Assembly (NCBI GenBank): GCA_022702705.1
Contig: CM040424.1
Span: forward strand, 140,913,665 to 140,977,664
Length of the DNA: 64,000 bases
Origin: Papilionanthe hookeriana x Papilionanthe teres
Lineage: Eukaryota > Streptophyta > Magnoliopsida > Asparagales > Orchidaceae
Direction: 5' to 3'
Shown here: in pieces, positions 10,560 through 19,842 of the stretch
Layout of the letters: the number at the start of each line of letters is the position of its first letter
Position numbering within the stretch: the stretch's first letter is position 1
Translations under genes and position numbers: made by a program
Notes under the pieces: generated by a model
Seen by the model: only the letters and a program-made list of their open reading frames with translations
What the model was told of the DNA's origin: nothing
The model's database searches: none

Positions 10560-11640
10560 GGATGAATTTTTGGGCTTTTGGATTTGGTGGAAGTGGGCTT
10601 TTAGAATGGTTTAAGAAAGTGGGCCTTTAAGTTTAAAAATGAGTTTATGGATGGGAATTTTGTAAAGAGGTTGGGCCAAATAATTGTTAGGTTTATCTCA
10701 TGGATGTGTCATGAGAGACTTGAAGCAAATTGGGGGTGATTTGGGTTTGAATTGGGTTGAATTTGGGCTCTTTTGGTGAATAGGCCAATATAGGTCAAAG
10801 TGGGCCAAGTTGGGCTAATGTTGGGCTAGGGTTGAAATTGATGTAAAATTAATGTTTAGAAATGTTTATGGGAGTGTTTCAAAGAGGTTTTGACTTTGGT
10901 TGGGCTTCGATTTTGGGGTTTGGGCTCATTTGGGTTAGGTTTGGGTTTAGGTCAAAATTGGGCCTCTTAGCTTTGGGTAGAATTTGAGTGGGGTTTGGGT
11001 CTAAATGTTGGGCAAATCATGTTAGTGTTTTGTTTTTGGGGATGCTAAGGAAGATTTAGAAAAGATTTGGGGTTAATTGGAGTTGAATTGGGTGAGTTTG
11101 GGTTAGGCTTGGGTCATGGGTCCAGATTGGGCTTTAAGGCCAAAAGTGAAATTGGATCCAAATGTCAATCAAATTGGACTCGGATTTGGTCTAGATTGGT
11201 GTTGGGAATGTTGAATTGAAGTTTAGAATTGAATTGGACCAGAATTTGGGTCAATTGGGTAGGTTTGGTTTGACATTGGGTTCACTTAGGGTTAAAATGG
11301 GTCAAATTGGGGGTTTTAACAAAAGTAGGGTAAATTGACAAAATTGGCCCATTGTGTAGTTAAACAAAATGAAATTGGGAATATTTGGGATTTTCTGGAA
11401 TTTTATGGGAATTTTCTGAATTTTTGGATTTTTGGGTCAAGAGGGGTATTTTGGGTATTTGGAGGGTATTGGGAGGTATTTTTGGAATTTTTGGTAATTT
11501 TGGGTATGGATGATCAATTTGAGTGATGTGGAAATGTTTGGGATTGATTTTGGGGAATTTTGGGTGATTTGAAAATTTTTTGAAATTTTGGGTAGTTTCA
11601 AGGGTTTTGGGTAGGTTAGGCGGGTGTAGGGTCCCGGGCG
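10560..11640. repeat. TTGGG-rich degenerate repeat block in LTR A
   Basis: About 1 kb in which TTGGG, TTTGGG and GGGTT recur every 6-15 bases on the plus strand, so the element's sense strand is C-rich. There is no fixed period. Bases 10915-10952 hold four runs of three or more G with loops of 3-8 bases. The block is present in LTR B (about 31320-32400) and as C-rich strand in LTR C (44160-45060) and LTR D (63640-64000). Confidence 0.7.
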
Positions 11641-12190
11641 TCAAAAATTGAAAATTTAGAAAAATGAAGATTGAGTAAATGTAAGTGGAATAAAATCATT
11701 TTGGTTGAGCCATGAAGCCATATCAAGCCCACATGAGCCAGAAGGGACTCATTTGAGGCATCCACTATGTTGTTCCTAACCTCTTGCCGAGGGCTTAGGG
11801 GTTAAGGACCATCCATGTGAATCACCTACATGAGTCGGGAGGTCAAGTTAGGTATGGGTGTGGTTTTAAGAGGTGTGTGAAAGTGTAGTGTATGAGTGTA
11901 GTGTGTGTGTAACTCAGCCCCTTCACCAGACCAGGCCACCCAGGGCAGTCCTAAGGCCAAAGAGTCCTATAGGAACCCATCCATTAAACTTCCACATTTG
12001 ATTTCAACCCTCTAGGTGATTAGGGGTCTACAGTCAAGTTTGTGGAGTTTGCGAGGAGTTAAGAAGTGGTTTGAATTTCTAAGTGGTGGGTCCCAATTCT
12101 AGTCCTCTAGGATAGTCGAAGGAAAAGCCTAAGGCTAGATCCTAAGTACTAAAAGAAGAAGAGAAGACCTCATCGAAAATGAGGTCAACA

Positions 12191-12205
12191 AATGGACCCC
12201 CGATA
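12191..12205 (-). promoter_or_regulatory. Tat-2 polypurine tract
   Basis: Minus-strand TATCGGGGGTCCATT abuts the 3' LTR start at 12190. Its place next to the LTR fits the primer for plus-strand DNA synthesis, although CC breaks the purine run. A 19-base window around it (12192-12210) is complementary at 18 positions to the leader at 25312-25330. Confidence 0.65.
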
Positions 12206-12210
12206 GGTGT

Positions 12211-12524
12211 GGTGAGTGACGGAGCACACCGCGCGTATTGGCGTTGACCGAAGCGATCGGCAAAACCAACACGAGATGTCCAAGTGACAAACTTAGGACG
12301 AAGTAGAAGAGTTTCCGCTGGGGAGTGTCAAGTATATCTCTGAAACTGGAGATTCCTGAACTCTCGCTGGGGAAAGGAAAAGGAGGTACAATCCAAATCA
12401 CATGATCTGGGGGAATTTCGATTTAGGTTTCATTTTGTTTCAATTTAATTTTGGATGTGTAATTTTAGATTTTTGATTCTTAATTTAGATTGAAGTTTGA
12501 TTTAAAATTAATTTGAGAAAATTT
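12211..12524 (-). other. Tat-2 3' UTR, unique part next to the LTR
   Basis: About 310 bases between polypurine tract and tandem array. No convincing open frame: the stretch at 12135-12401 runs across the LTR border. CGCTGGGGA occurs twice (around 12317 and 12363). I see nothing else. Confidence 0.4.
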
Positions 12525-14236
12525 AGATTTGAAATGAGAATTGAAACCTAGGTTCCAATCTCGGGATTGCAAAGAAAACTGGAATTTAGGTACCAGCCTC
12601 GGAGTGAGAATCAGAGTTTAAGTGTCGATTGAAAAAGATGAGAATCAGAATTTAGGTACTGATTTTGAATGGGATGAGAATTGAAATTTAAGTATCAATC
12701 TCGAAAGAGAGTCGAAATTTAGGTATCAACCTCGAAAAGGATGAGAATCAGAATTTAGGTACTGATCTCGGAATGAGAACTAGAATTTAGGTACTAGTCT
12801 CAAAATGAGAGCTGGAATTTAGGTACCAGTCTCGAAAGTTTAGAATTGAAATTTAGGTATCAATTCAAAAGAGAATAGAAATTTAGGTATCGATCTCGAA
12901 TGAGAGTCGGAATTTAGGTACCGACCTCGAAGAAAGAGGACTGGAATTTAGGTACCAGTCTCGAAAGTTGAGAATTGAAATTTACGTATCAATTCAGATG
13001 AGAATCGAAATTTAAGTATCGATCTCAGAATGAGAACTGGAATTTAGGTACCAGTCTTGGAAAGTTTTGAATTGAAATTTAGATATCCATTCGAATGAGA
13101 ATCGAAATTTAGGTATCAATCTCAGAATGAGAACTGGAATTTAGGTACCAGTCTCGGAAATTTTGAATTGAAATTTAGGTATCAATTCGGATGAGAATCG
13201 AAATTTAGGTATCGATCTCGGAATGAGAACTGGAATTTAGGTACCAGTCTCGGAAATTTTGAATTGAAATTTAGGTATCAATTCAGATGAGAATCGAAAT
13301 TGAGGTATCGATATCGGAGTGTGAACAGGAATTTAGGTACCAGTCTCGGAAATTTTGAATTGAAATTTATGTATCAATTCGGATGAGAATCGAAATTTAG
13401 GTATCGATCTCGGAGTGAGAACTGGAATTTAGGTACCGGTCTCGGAAATTTTGAATTGAAATTTAGGTATCAATTCGGATGAGAATAGAAATTTAGGTAT
13501 CGATCTCGGAATGAGAAGCTGGAATTTAGGTACCGGTCTCGGAAATTTTGAATTGAAATTTAGGTATCAATTAAGATGAGAATCGAAATTTAGGTATCGA
13601 TCTCGGAATGAGAAGCTGGAATTTAGGTACCGGTCTCGAAAATTTTGAATTGAAATTTAGGTATCAATTCGGATGAGAATCGAAATTTAGGTATCGATCT
13701 CGGAATGAGAACTGGAATTTAGGTACCAATCTCGGAAATTTTGAATTGAAATTTAGGTATCATTTCGGATGAGAATCAAAATTTAGGTACCGATCTCGGA
13801 ATGAGAAATGGAATTTAGGTACCAGTCTCGGAAATTTTGAATTGAAATTTAGGTATCAATTCGGATGAGAATCGAAGTTTAGGTATCGATCTCGGAATGA
13901 GAACTGGAATTTAGGTACCGATCTTGGAAATTTTGAATTGAAATTTTGGTATCAATTCGGATGAGAATCGAAATTTAGGTATCGATCTCGGAGTGAGAGC
14001 TGGAATTTAGGTACCAATCTCGAAATTTTGAATTGAAATTTAGGTATCAATTCGGATGAGAATTAAAATTTAGGTATCGATCTCGGAGTGAGAACTGGAA
14101 TTTAGGTACCGATCTCGGAAATTTTGAATTGAAATTTAGGTATCAATTCGGATGAGAATCGAAATTTAGGTATCGATCTCAGAATGAGAACTGGAATTTA
14201 GGTACCAGTCTTGGAAATTTTGAATTGAAATTTACT
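12525..14236. repeat. 97-bp higher-order tandem array in Tat-2 3' UTR
   Basis: About 1.7 kb of tandem repeat. From about 13030 on the unit is 97 bases (successive GGAATTTAGGTACC starts at 13039 and 13136) and consists of three related subunits of about 32 bases, each with the core GAAATTTAGGTATC or a close variant, followed by CAATTC, CGATCTC or CAGTCTC. The first 500 bases are irregular single subunits. Tandem arrays in the 3' UTR are known for Tat/Ogre-type elements and can seed satellites. The array is not CRISPR-like: there are no unique spacers and the unit is AT-rich and contiguous. Confidence 0.92.
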
Positions 14237-14842
14237 GTGGAGATTTGGATTTAGTGGGAGATCGAAATGAGATATAAAAGTGTTTCATATCCTATGAGAA
14301 TCAATCAAAGTCTGATTACTTGGCGAAGGGTACAAACCCATGCCATCCGGATCAAATTGAAAATTCTTCGTGATTCTGATATCATCCCGAGAGAGGGTTT
14401 CAAGGGAGGTGTAGAATAGATCTTGATTTGAAGAAGGATTGGAGGGTTTGAGAAGATGGGTTTAAATTGGAATTCAATTTGAGCTTTAAATTTGTTTTGT
14501 TTGTCCTTCAACTATCCCATTTTTTGTTGTTTCTTTGGTGTTCATGTGGATTTGGTGTTCGACATTTTTAGATCTTTTAAGGAAAGTTTTCTTTTATTCT
14601 CTTTTTTTTTATTTCTTCTCTATTCTTTGTTCGAAGTTCATTTAACTTTAATGGCATTTCCCAGTCAATTTGCACAAAAGAGGTGAAGGCCAAAAAAATG
14701 TGACATGGTCACTTTCATTCCAATCATGTCGAAGATACATCATACAACTTGATCTGGAATATATTTCATACAATCCATGTAGACTCAAAATGGACTATGT
14801 ATGATCTTCATCGATCCATCCAAAGAAGCATCCGTCGAAAAT
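14237..14842 (-). other. Tat-2 3' UTR between array and stem-loops
   Basis: About 600 bases with no convincing gene. 14492-14686 is an open T-rich stretch on the plus strand (antisense) encoding mostly Phe and Leu, which I read as composition. CATACA and TGTATG strings around 14755-14810 could form weak stems. Confidence 0.4.
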
Positions 14843-14909
14843 CCATGTACTGAATAGTGGGGGTACATGGTCGATAACATCACCTTCCAAGCCATCCTTG
14901 GCAAGGATG
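14843..14909 (-). promoter_or_regulatory. Stem-loop pair downstream of the AlkB ORF
   Basis: Two inverted repeats in a row: CCATGTAC (14843-14850) with GTACATGG (14863-14870), and the near-continuous palindrome CATCCTTGGCAAGGATG (14893-14909). They lie about 70-140 bases after the accessory ORF on the minus strand. They could be an RNA end-formation or stability element; the function is inference. Confidence 0.5.
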
Positions 14910-14977
14910 CCGTATGGATGTACATTGGAGGTGTGATATTTTCCATGTAACTCATAGCTCGTAAGGCCGGAGGCTCT

Positions 14978-15900
14978 CTAGCTACGGGTTTGGTCGAAAA
15001 TGGTAAGGTGTCTTCCTGTCGTCCATCCTTCGAAAGTAGCTGAGATCCGCTTCACCGGTACTCCTGGTATGCAATGCTTAGCGATATCCGCTCCGTTGCC
15101 CTTCGGTATCAAGACGGAACCTACCGGTAATGATATCTTCAACGGCCCTCGGAACTCACCTGGGCCTGCTATCCGGAGGTCGGATCCGAACATGATGTTA
15201 CACTCGTTCGGGAAAGAGGCTCGTGCGAAAGGTCGACAAAGTCGTGGTGATCTATGTGTGGGGGTATGCGGTCACCTCGCTTATAGATGTCAATAATGCG
15301 GCTATTGGGTATGCAATCTGGCTGGCGATACCCTCCATGTTATCAATCTCTTTACCATTCTCTTGATGACTAGTGGCATCGGGTCCACTTGCCCATGACG
15401 GAGTATTCTCGGTGGGTTTCCCTTCCTGTCCTCCGCAAAGTTGTAACAGCATCCACATTGTATTGTAATTCTTCCCTTCCCTGGCATCCATCTCCGGGGT
15501 TCTGAGTAGGTGTTTTCTCTTAGTCGGCCCGCTCGGCCCATTCTTTTCAAATCCCGGATGCAATCCACGATTTGTTGTTGTTCATATTCTGAGAATACGT
15601 CTGTATGTAGCTCGAGGCCTTCTAGTATATTGATCCTTCTGCCTCTGATTCTCTCGAAGTATTCAAAGGTTTTCTTTTCGACATTCTGCATCCTCTCCAG
15701 CTCGTATTCCAGAATAATCTGCAGATGGCGAGGCCTGGTGACATATTGTGGGACATACAGTTCAATCCCTTCACGTTCTCCTGCATACCTCGGCTCCTCG
15801 GGGATGATGTCCGTCGGGACATCCCCCAGGGTTGCTACGCAACAAGGTTATGCATTGCGGTGGTTCTATCCGGTAGCGTGGTAGTTTTCTTTCTTCGATC
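14978..15900 (-). pseudogene. AlkB/ALKBH-like dioxygenase domain of the Tat-2 accessory ORF
   Basis: 2-oxoglutarate/Fe(II)-dependent AlkB domain, closest by recall to plant ALKBH9/ALKBH10 RNA m6A demethylases. Going downstream: a Pro/Glu-rich lead-in (D-V-P-T-D-I-I-P-E-E-P, near 15820), a helix ending L-E-Y-E-L-E-R-M-Q, G-L-E-L-H-T-D-V-F, then W-M-P-G-K-G-R-I-T-I-Q and G-C-C-Y-N (15480-15420), I-P-P-H-I-D-H-H-D-F with the iron ligands His (15256-15258) and Asp (15250-15252), F-P-N-E-C-N-I-M-F-G, L-P-V-G-S-V-L, and G-A-D-I-A-K-H-C with the distal His (15074-15076), then K-R-I-S with the first 2-oxoglutarate Arg (15047-15049). Frameshifts lie near 15316, 15232 and 15031. The last displaces the second Arg of the R-x5-R pair. 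The order and spacing of a full domain remain, which argues for recent function. Confidence 0.85.
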
Positions 15901-16424
15901 TTTGTGAGATTTCCCCGGTCCTTTACGTTATCCTAGGAGCTGGTCTCCTTTCTTCAGGTTCCTGGTGAACCGGTGTCCTTGAAGTGTACGTACTGGCAGT
16001 AGCGACTGTCTCATCACGCTGGTCTGCAGCTAGTTTTGTTAACATCTTACGGATACGGCGATTCTTATTTCTTCGTTGCGTTGCTGTAAGAGTAGCTCTT
16101 ATAACTTCTTGAATCTCTGTGGGCGCGGCGCTGACAAGCCTGCCCTCTGCTGTAGCGACTACAGACTTCACTTTCTTATCTTCTTCGGTGTTTGCCTTTC
16201 TTTTCTTCTTGCTTGGATTGGTGGCTTGGGCCACCCACTTTCATCACCTGTACGCCCGGGCGGTTCTTCTCGGTCAGTCGGGACCCCGTCACTTTCCTCG
16301 TATCGTAGGCTGCTGGTGCGAAATCCGAGTCAATCTCGATTATCGCTTCATCTTTCACCCTCTTCTCATCGAGTGCAAGGCTTACGCCATTTCTAAAGTT
16401 CGGGACCAACCGCCCGTTCGACAT
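15901..16424 (-). pseudogene. N-terminal part of the Tat-2 accessory ORF
   Basis: Upstream half of the AlkB-bearing ORF. The likely start is the ATG at 16424-16422, three bases after a splice-acceptor-like TTTTCGCAG that ends at 16428. It opens M-S-N-G-R-L-V-P-N-F-R-N, passes an acidic stretch (E-I-D-S-D-F) and slips frame near 16235 into a Lys-rich segment with K-K-K-R-K, a candidate nuclear localisation signal, and a second basic block (R-R-N-K-N-R-R-I-R-K). The frame then closes at 15923 and reopens into the AlkB domain. I recognise no family here. The basic tracts could bind RNA, which is inference. The 300 bases between integrase stop (16724) and this start are noncoding. Confidence 0.6.
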
Positions 16425-16450
16425 TTCCTGCGAAAAGACAAGGAAAAGGA
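16425..16450 (-). promoter_or_regulatory. Splice-acceptor-like tract before the AlkB ORF
   Basis: On the minus strand a pyrimidine-rich run ends in TTTTCGCAG at 16428, followed by GAA and the ATG at 16424. This suits a plant 3' splice site, so the accessory protein could come from a spliced RNA. I did not identify the matching donor. Confidence 0.4.
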
Positions 16451-16723
16451 TCAGGGGCTGTACTAAGAACAAGAACATTAAGAAAATGTTTATTAAAGAC
16501 ATTTTTTTATTATACTTTTTTTTCTTTGTATTTTTAAATTTAACAGGAATGAAGTGGGATAAGATTAGGAAAGAGATTTTGATTTGACAGCGAAAACAAG
16601 GAAAACTTTATTATCATGATTTTATTTATCTTAGCACATTTTATTATTTTTGGGTTCGGACCCAATCATAAGTAATTACTTCGCCCGTGCTTCTAAGGAT
16701 GTAGAATTCATTCCTTCGAAACA

Positions 16724-17870
16724 TCAGGTAGCGTAATACTTTTTCAAGTATCGTCCGTTGATCGGAAGCATATGTCGTTCTCCACGGAAATTCACTAGGC
16801 GGTAGGAACCTCCCGAGTATACTTGCTTCGACCACGAAACGGCCCTTCCCAAGTGGGTTCAAATTTTCCTCCTATCTTGCGGTGTGCAAGAATAGGTCTT
16901 TTGAGAACGAGAACTAAGTCACCAACTTTGAAGGTTCTTAGGCGGACCGGTTTGTCATGGGCTTGAACCATCTTAGCTTGGTATAGTTCTAAATTCTCGC
17001 TGCTGCTGCAAGTCTTTTCCCTTCCGGGCTTTCTAATTCTTCTAGCCGTAATTTGGCATTCTCTTCTGTCGTGATCTTATTTGCAACTGCGATTACGAGT
17101 GAAGGAAGCTGAACCTCTAAAGGTAACACTGCCTCGGACCCGTACACCAGAGCGTAAGGTGTAGCTTGAGTAGTAGTTCTGAAGGTTGTCCGGTAGGCCC
17201 ATAAGGCTTCTAGCAACTTCTCGTGCCAATTTCTCTTATTATCGTCTAAAGTTTTCTTTAAGATTTGAACAAGAGTTTTATTAAAAGCCTCAGCGAGGCC
17301 GTTTGCTCTTGGATAGTAAATTGTTGAGTATCGCCAGTCGATTCCGTGTCTCCTGACAAAATTGTTGATTTGCGTGCTTCTGAATGCTGACCCATTATCC
17401 GAGATAATCATGCGCGGCACTCCAAAACGATGAGACAACTTGGTTCTTGAAAAGCGTAGCACGTGGTGTGCTTTCACTTCTCTAAGTGGAGCCGCCTCCG
17501 CCCAGCTTGGAAAAGTAATCTGTAGCCGCAAGAATGAAGCGATGTCCTTTTGAAGATGGTGGTTCTATCGGACCCACTATATACGTGCCCCAACATTCAA
17601 ATGGCCACGATGCAATTGTCGGATGTAGCACATTTGGAGGTTGGTGTAGAACCACTCCGTGCACTTGGCATTGGTGACGGCTCTTGGCGATTTTCATGCA
17701 GTCGGTCATCATCGAGGGCCAGTAGTACCCTAGTCTTTTGATTTTCATTTTCATCTTCGGACCCGACTGATGAGCGCCACAGAGTCCTGAATGCACCTCT
17801 TTTACGATTTCACGGGCCTCATACCCGCTTAGGCACCTTAGTCACATTTGATTGAAAGACCTTCTGTATA
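16724..17870 (-). pseudogene. Tat-2 integrase
   Basis: Integrase at the end of pol. The N-terminal H2C2 zinc finger is visible (V-H-S-G-L-C-G-A-H, then D-C-M-K and C-Q-V-H; 17670-17800). The catalytic core has the first Asp in A-T-D-Y-F-S-K (about 17530), the second in I-I-S-D-N-G-S-A-F (about 17400), and the Glu in N-G-L-A-E-A-F-N-K (about 17300), so D-D-E is preserved. Core ORF 16989-17531, zinc finger ORF 17482-17796, with a frameshift between them. The C-terminal part has F-E-P-T-W-E-G-P-F (about 16850) and, after another frame slip, I-N-G-R-Y-L-K-K-Y-Y ending at a stop at 16724. No chromodomain is seen, as expected for Tat. Confidence 0.88.
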
Positions 17871-18700
17871 ACGTGTTGTTTATTAATGTGTAAGATAGAG
17901 TTCTTTTCTTGATCTAATGGGCCAACGACCTATCGTCTGGTAGTTTTCCTGTTTGCAGGTAGTCTACTAATGGCTGTCGCTAATCTTCTGTGTTTTCTGT
18001 CACTGTTGCAACTGATTCTTCTTCTTTTTCTGATTTGTGTATTGTGTCTATGTCGAGTTGTGATAGGACCTGATGTCCGTGAACCGACACTTCCACCGAT
18101 TCATCTTGCAAACAGGCAAATTCTTTTGCGAGGCGAGCTAACGCATCCGCTAAGACATTTTCTTTTACGGGAATTTTGTAGATTGTCACATTTGGAATTT
18201 GTTCCAACAACTCGTATGACATATCGGAAGTATTGCTCGAGTCTTGGTTTTAAAATTTTGTATTGTCCGGCGATCCGTTGAATGATTAACTCGCGAATCC
18301 CCATAGATGTTGATGTCTCGTTATCCCCATTTGAATAGTTAATTCCGGTCTGTTATGAGGGCTTCGTATTCCGCTTCGTTGTTTGTACACGGTTCGTCAA
18401 GTGGTAGGAGTATCTTAACATCCCCCGCTCCGGTGTTATAAAGATTAATCCGATTCCCGCCTTACCGGGCACTATCACTTGCGATTCTTCGTCTTTGTGT
18501 GCTTGAAGATGCTCCGTCGAAATATAATTCCCAACGTCGATCATCGGGGTCTTCTAGGCTCATTATTTGTTCATCCGGCGGATCGTCATTGAGAGGAGAT
18601 TCTGCCGCAAAGGGTGTCGTTGCAAGGAAGTCCGCTAAGACTTGTCCCTTTACGGCACGAAGAGGCACGAAAGTTATATCGAATTGCAATAATATCATCG
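17871..18700 (-). pseudogene. Tat-2 archaeal-type RNase H
   Basis: Second RNase H domain, the hallmark of Tat/Ogre elements. It starts with R-R-W-E-L-Y-F-D-G-A-S (first catalytic Asp, about 18525), continues in a shifted frame with G-K-A-G-I-G-L-I-F-I, then in a third frame T-N-N-E-A-E-Y-E-A-L (catalytic Glu, about 18370), and ends with E-N-V-L-A-D-A-L-A-R-L-A (about 18140), followed by an acidic linker to integrase. All blocks are there but at least three frameshifts separate them. It probably removes RNA or tRNA primer alongside the classical RNase H, by analogy with the family. Confidence 0.8.
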
Positions 18701-19842
18701 ACCATCCGGCAAGTCCGTCGAAAGCGTTGGACGGGTCATCAAGTATTGCAATGGATTAAATTTCGAGATCGAGTTGACCTTATGAGAAAGCATGTAGTGC
18801 TCGAGCTTTTGAGCGGCGAAGATCGGGGCCAAACAATGCTTTTCAATTGCGGGATACCTTATTTCCGTCGGAAGTAAACGACGGCTTAAGTAGTAAAGAG
18901 CATTTTCTTTACCCTCATCATTGACACAGGCTAACGGGGCTCCGAGAGAGTCGTCTAAAGCCGCGGTATAGAGTATCGGCGGTCTACCCGAGGCGGGGCT
19001 GCTAAGACAGGAGGTGTCATTAAATATTGTTTAATGTCCTCGAAGACCTTCTGACATTTCTCTTCCCAAATAAATTTGGCGTCCTTTTTAACTAGTGCCG
19101 AGAAAGGCTGACACCTACCTGACAAGTTTGAGATAAAACGTCGAAGATATGCCAACTTTCCTTGAAAAGATCGTAGTTGTTTTAAGGTTTTGGGAGACGG
19201 CATTTCTAAGATAGCTTTAATCTTTTCCGGGTCGATTTCAATTCCACGATGTCGGACAACGAATCCTAAGAATTTCCCGGAGGTGATGCCGAAGGCGCAT
19301 TTTAAGGGATTCATCTTAAGGTTAAATTGCCTTAATCGTTCGAAAACAATTCTCAAATCATACAAGTGGTTTTTCTTTACTTTGCTTTTGATGACCACAA
19401 CGTCCATGTAGCATTCGACTTGATTGTGGATGAGATCATCAAAAATTCTTGTCATCGCTCTCTGGTAGGTTGCTCCTGCGTTCTTCAGTCCGAATGGCAT
19501 CACTGTGTAGCAATATACTTCGATCGGCGTTACGAATGCCGTAAGCTTTTCATCTTCAGAGCCATTTTTATCCGGTTGTATCCCGAAGATCCATCCATGA
19601 ATGAGAATATCTCATGTGTCGAAGCAATGTCGATCATTAGTTGCAGGATCGGTAGAGGGAATTCGTCTTTTGGACATGCCTTGTTTAAATCTCCGAAGTC
19701 CACACAAATTCGATCCGACCATTCTTCTTTCGGTCGGCACCACGTTGGCTAGCCAAGTCGGGTATTGTTCTTCACGGACAAATTTGGCGTCTATTAGCTT
19801 TTTAACTTCGGCTATGACTTGTTGTTCGATTTCTAGACGCAT
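18701..19842 (-). pseudogene. Tat-2 reverse transcriptase and RNase H
   Basis: RT and classical RNase H. RT begins around 19842 with E-V-K-K-L-I-D-A-K-F-V-R-E and is broken around 19700 by small indels. The best open part (18955-19503, 182 codons) holds M-P-F-G-L-K-N-A-G-A-T-Y-Q-R, the active-site box Y-M-D-V (19399-19410), F-L-G-F-V-V, and the thumb S-F-Q-G-K-L-A-Y-L-R-R-F. As in Tat-1 the second catalytic Asp is Val. RNase H follows in pieces down to 18701 with E-K-H-C-L-A-L near 18840. Frame breaks around 18960 and 18800 look like single-base losses next to C/G runs when set against Tat-1. Confidence 0.88.

Larger units (their letters stand above)
1023..12190 (-). mobile_element. Tat-1: truncated Tat element sharing LTR A
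   Basis: Left member of the Tat complex, on the minus strand. Its 5' LTR is LTR A (4825-12190), followed leftward by a primer binding site, leader, an N-terminal peptide fused to protease, the linker, RT and RNase H. It ends abruptly at 1023 inside the second RNase H domain, so integrase, 3' UTR and 3' LTR are missing. Compared with Tat-2 it lacks about 3.4 kb that holds all of gag. By eye it is a few percent different from Tat-2, with many CCG-to-CTG changes. LTR A also serves as the 3' LTR of Tat-2. Confidence 0.8.
4825..12190 (-). repeat. LTR A (about 7.37 kb Tat LTR)
   Basis: Long terminal repeat, minus orientation, shared as 5' LTR of Tat-1 and 3' LTR of Tat-2. On the minus strand it begins TGTTGACCTCAT at 12190 and ends CCGACA at 4825, flanked by the tRNA-Arg primer site on one side and a polypurine tract on the other. 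It lines up with LTR B along its whole length with few gaps. Segments in plus coordinates: the end next to the primer site with a TTTATATAAA box (about 4998-5010); a (TTTAA)n low-complexity block (6936-7210); AT-rich DNA to 9000; a GC-rich block (9013-9236); a CTATTTAAACA TATA-like box (9809-9819, minus); a TTGGG-rich block (10560-11640); and the terminal hairpin (12168-12188). Confidence 0.9.

Noticed and set aside
10900..10960. Telomere-like TTTGGG repeats
   Set aside because: No regular TTTAGGG unit; part of a degenerate block found in all LTRs of the family.
11335..11644. Open frames rich in Gly/Phe (+) or Pro/Lys (-) in the TTGGG block
   Set aside because: Direct result of low-complexity DNA; the same appears in LTR B, C and D in step with the repeats.
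12525..14236. Regular repeats that could look like a CRISPR array
   Set aside because: Contiguous 97-base units made of three similar subunits, no unique spacers, AT-rich, inside a plant retrotransposon.
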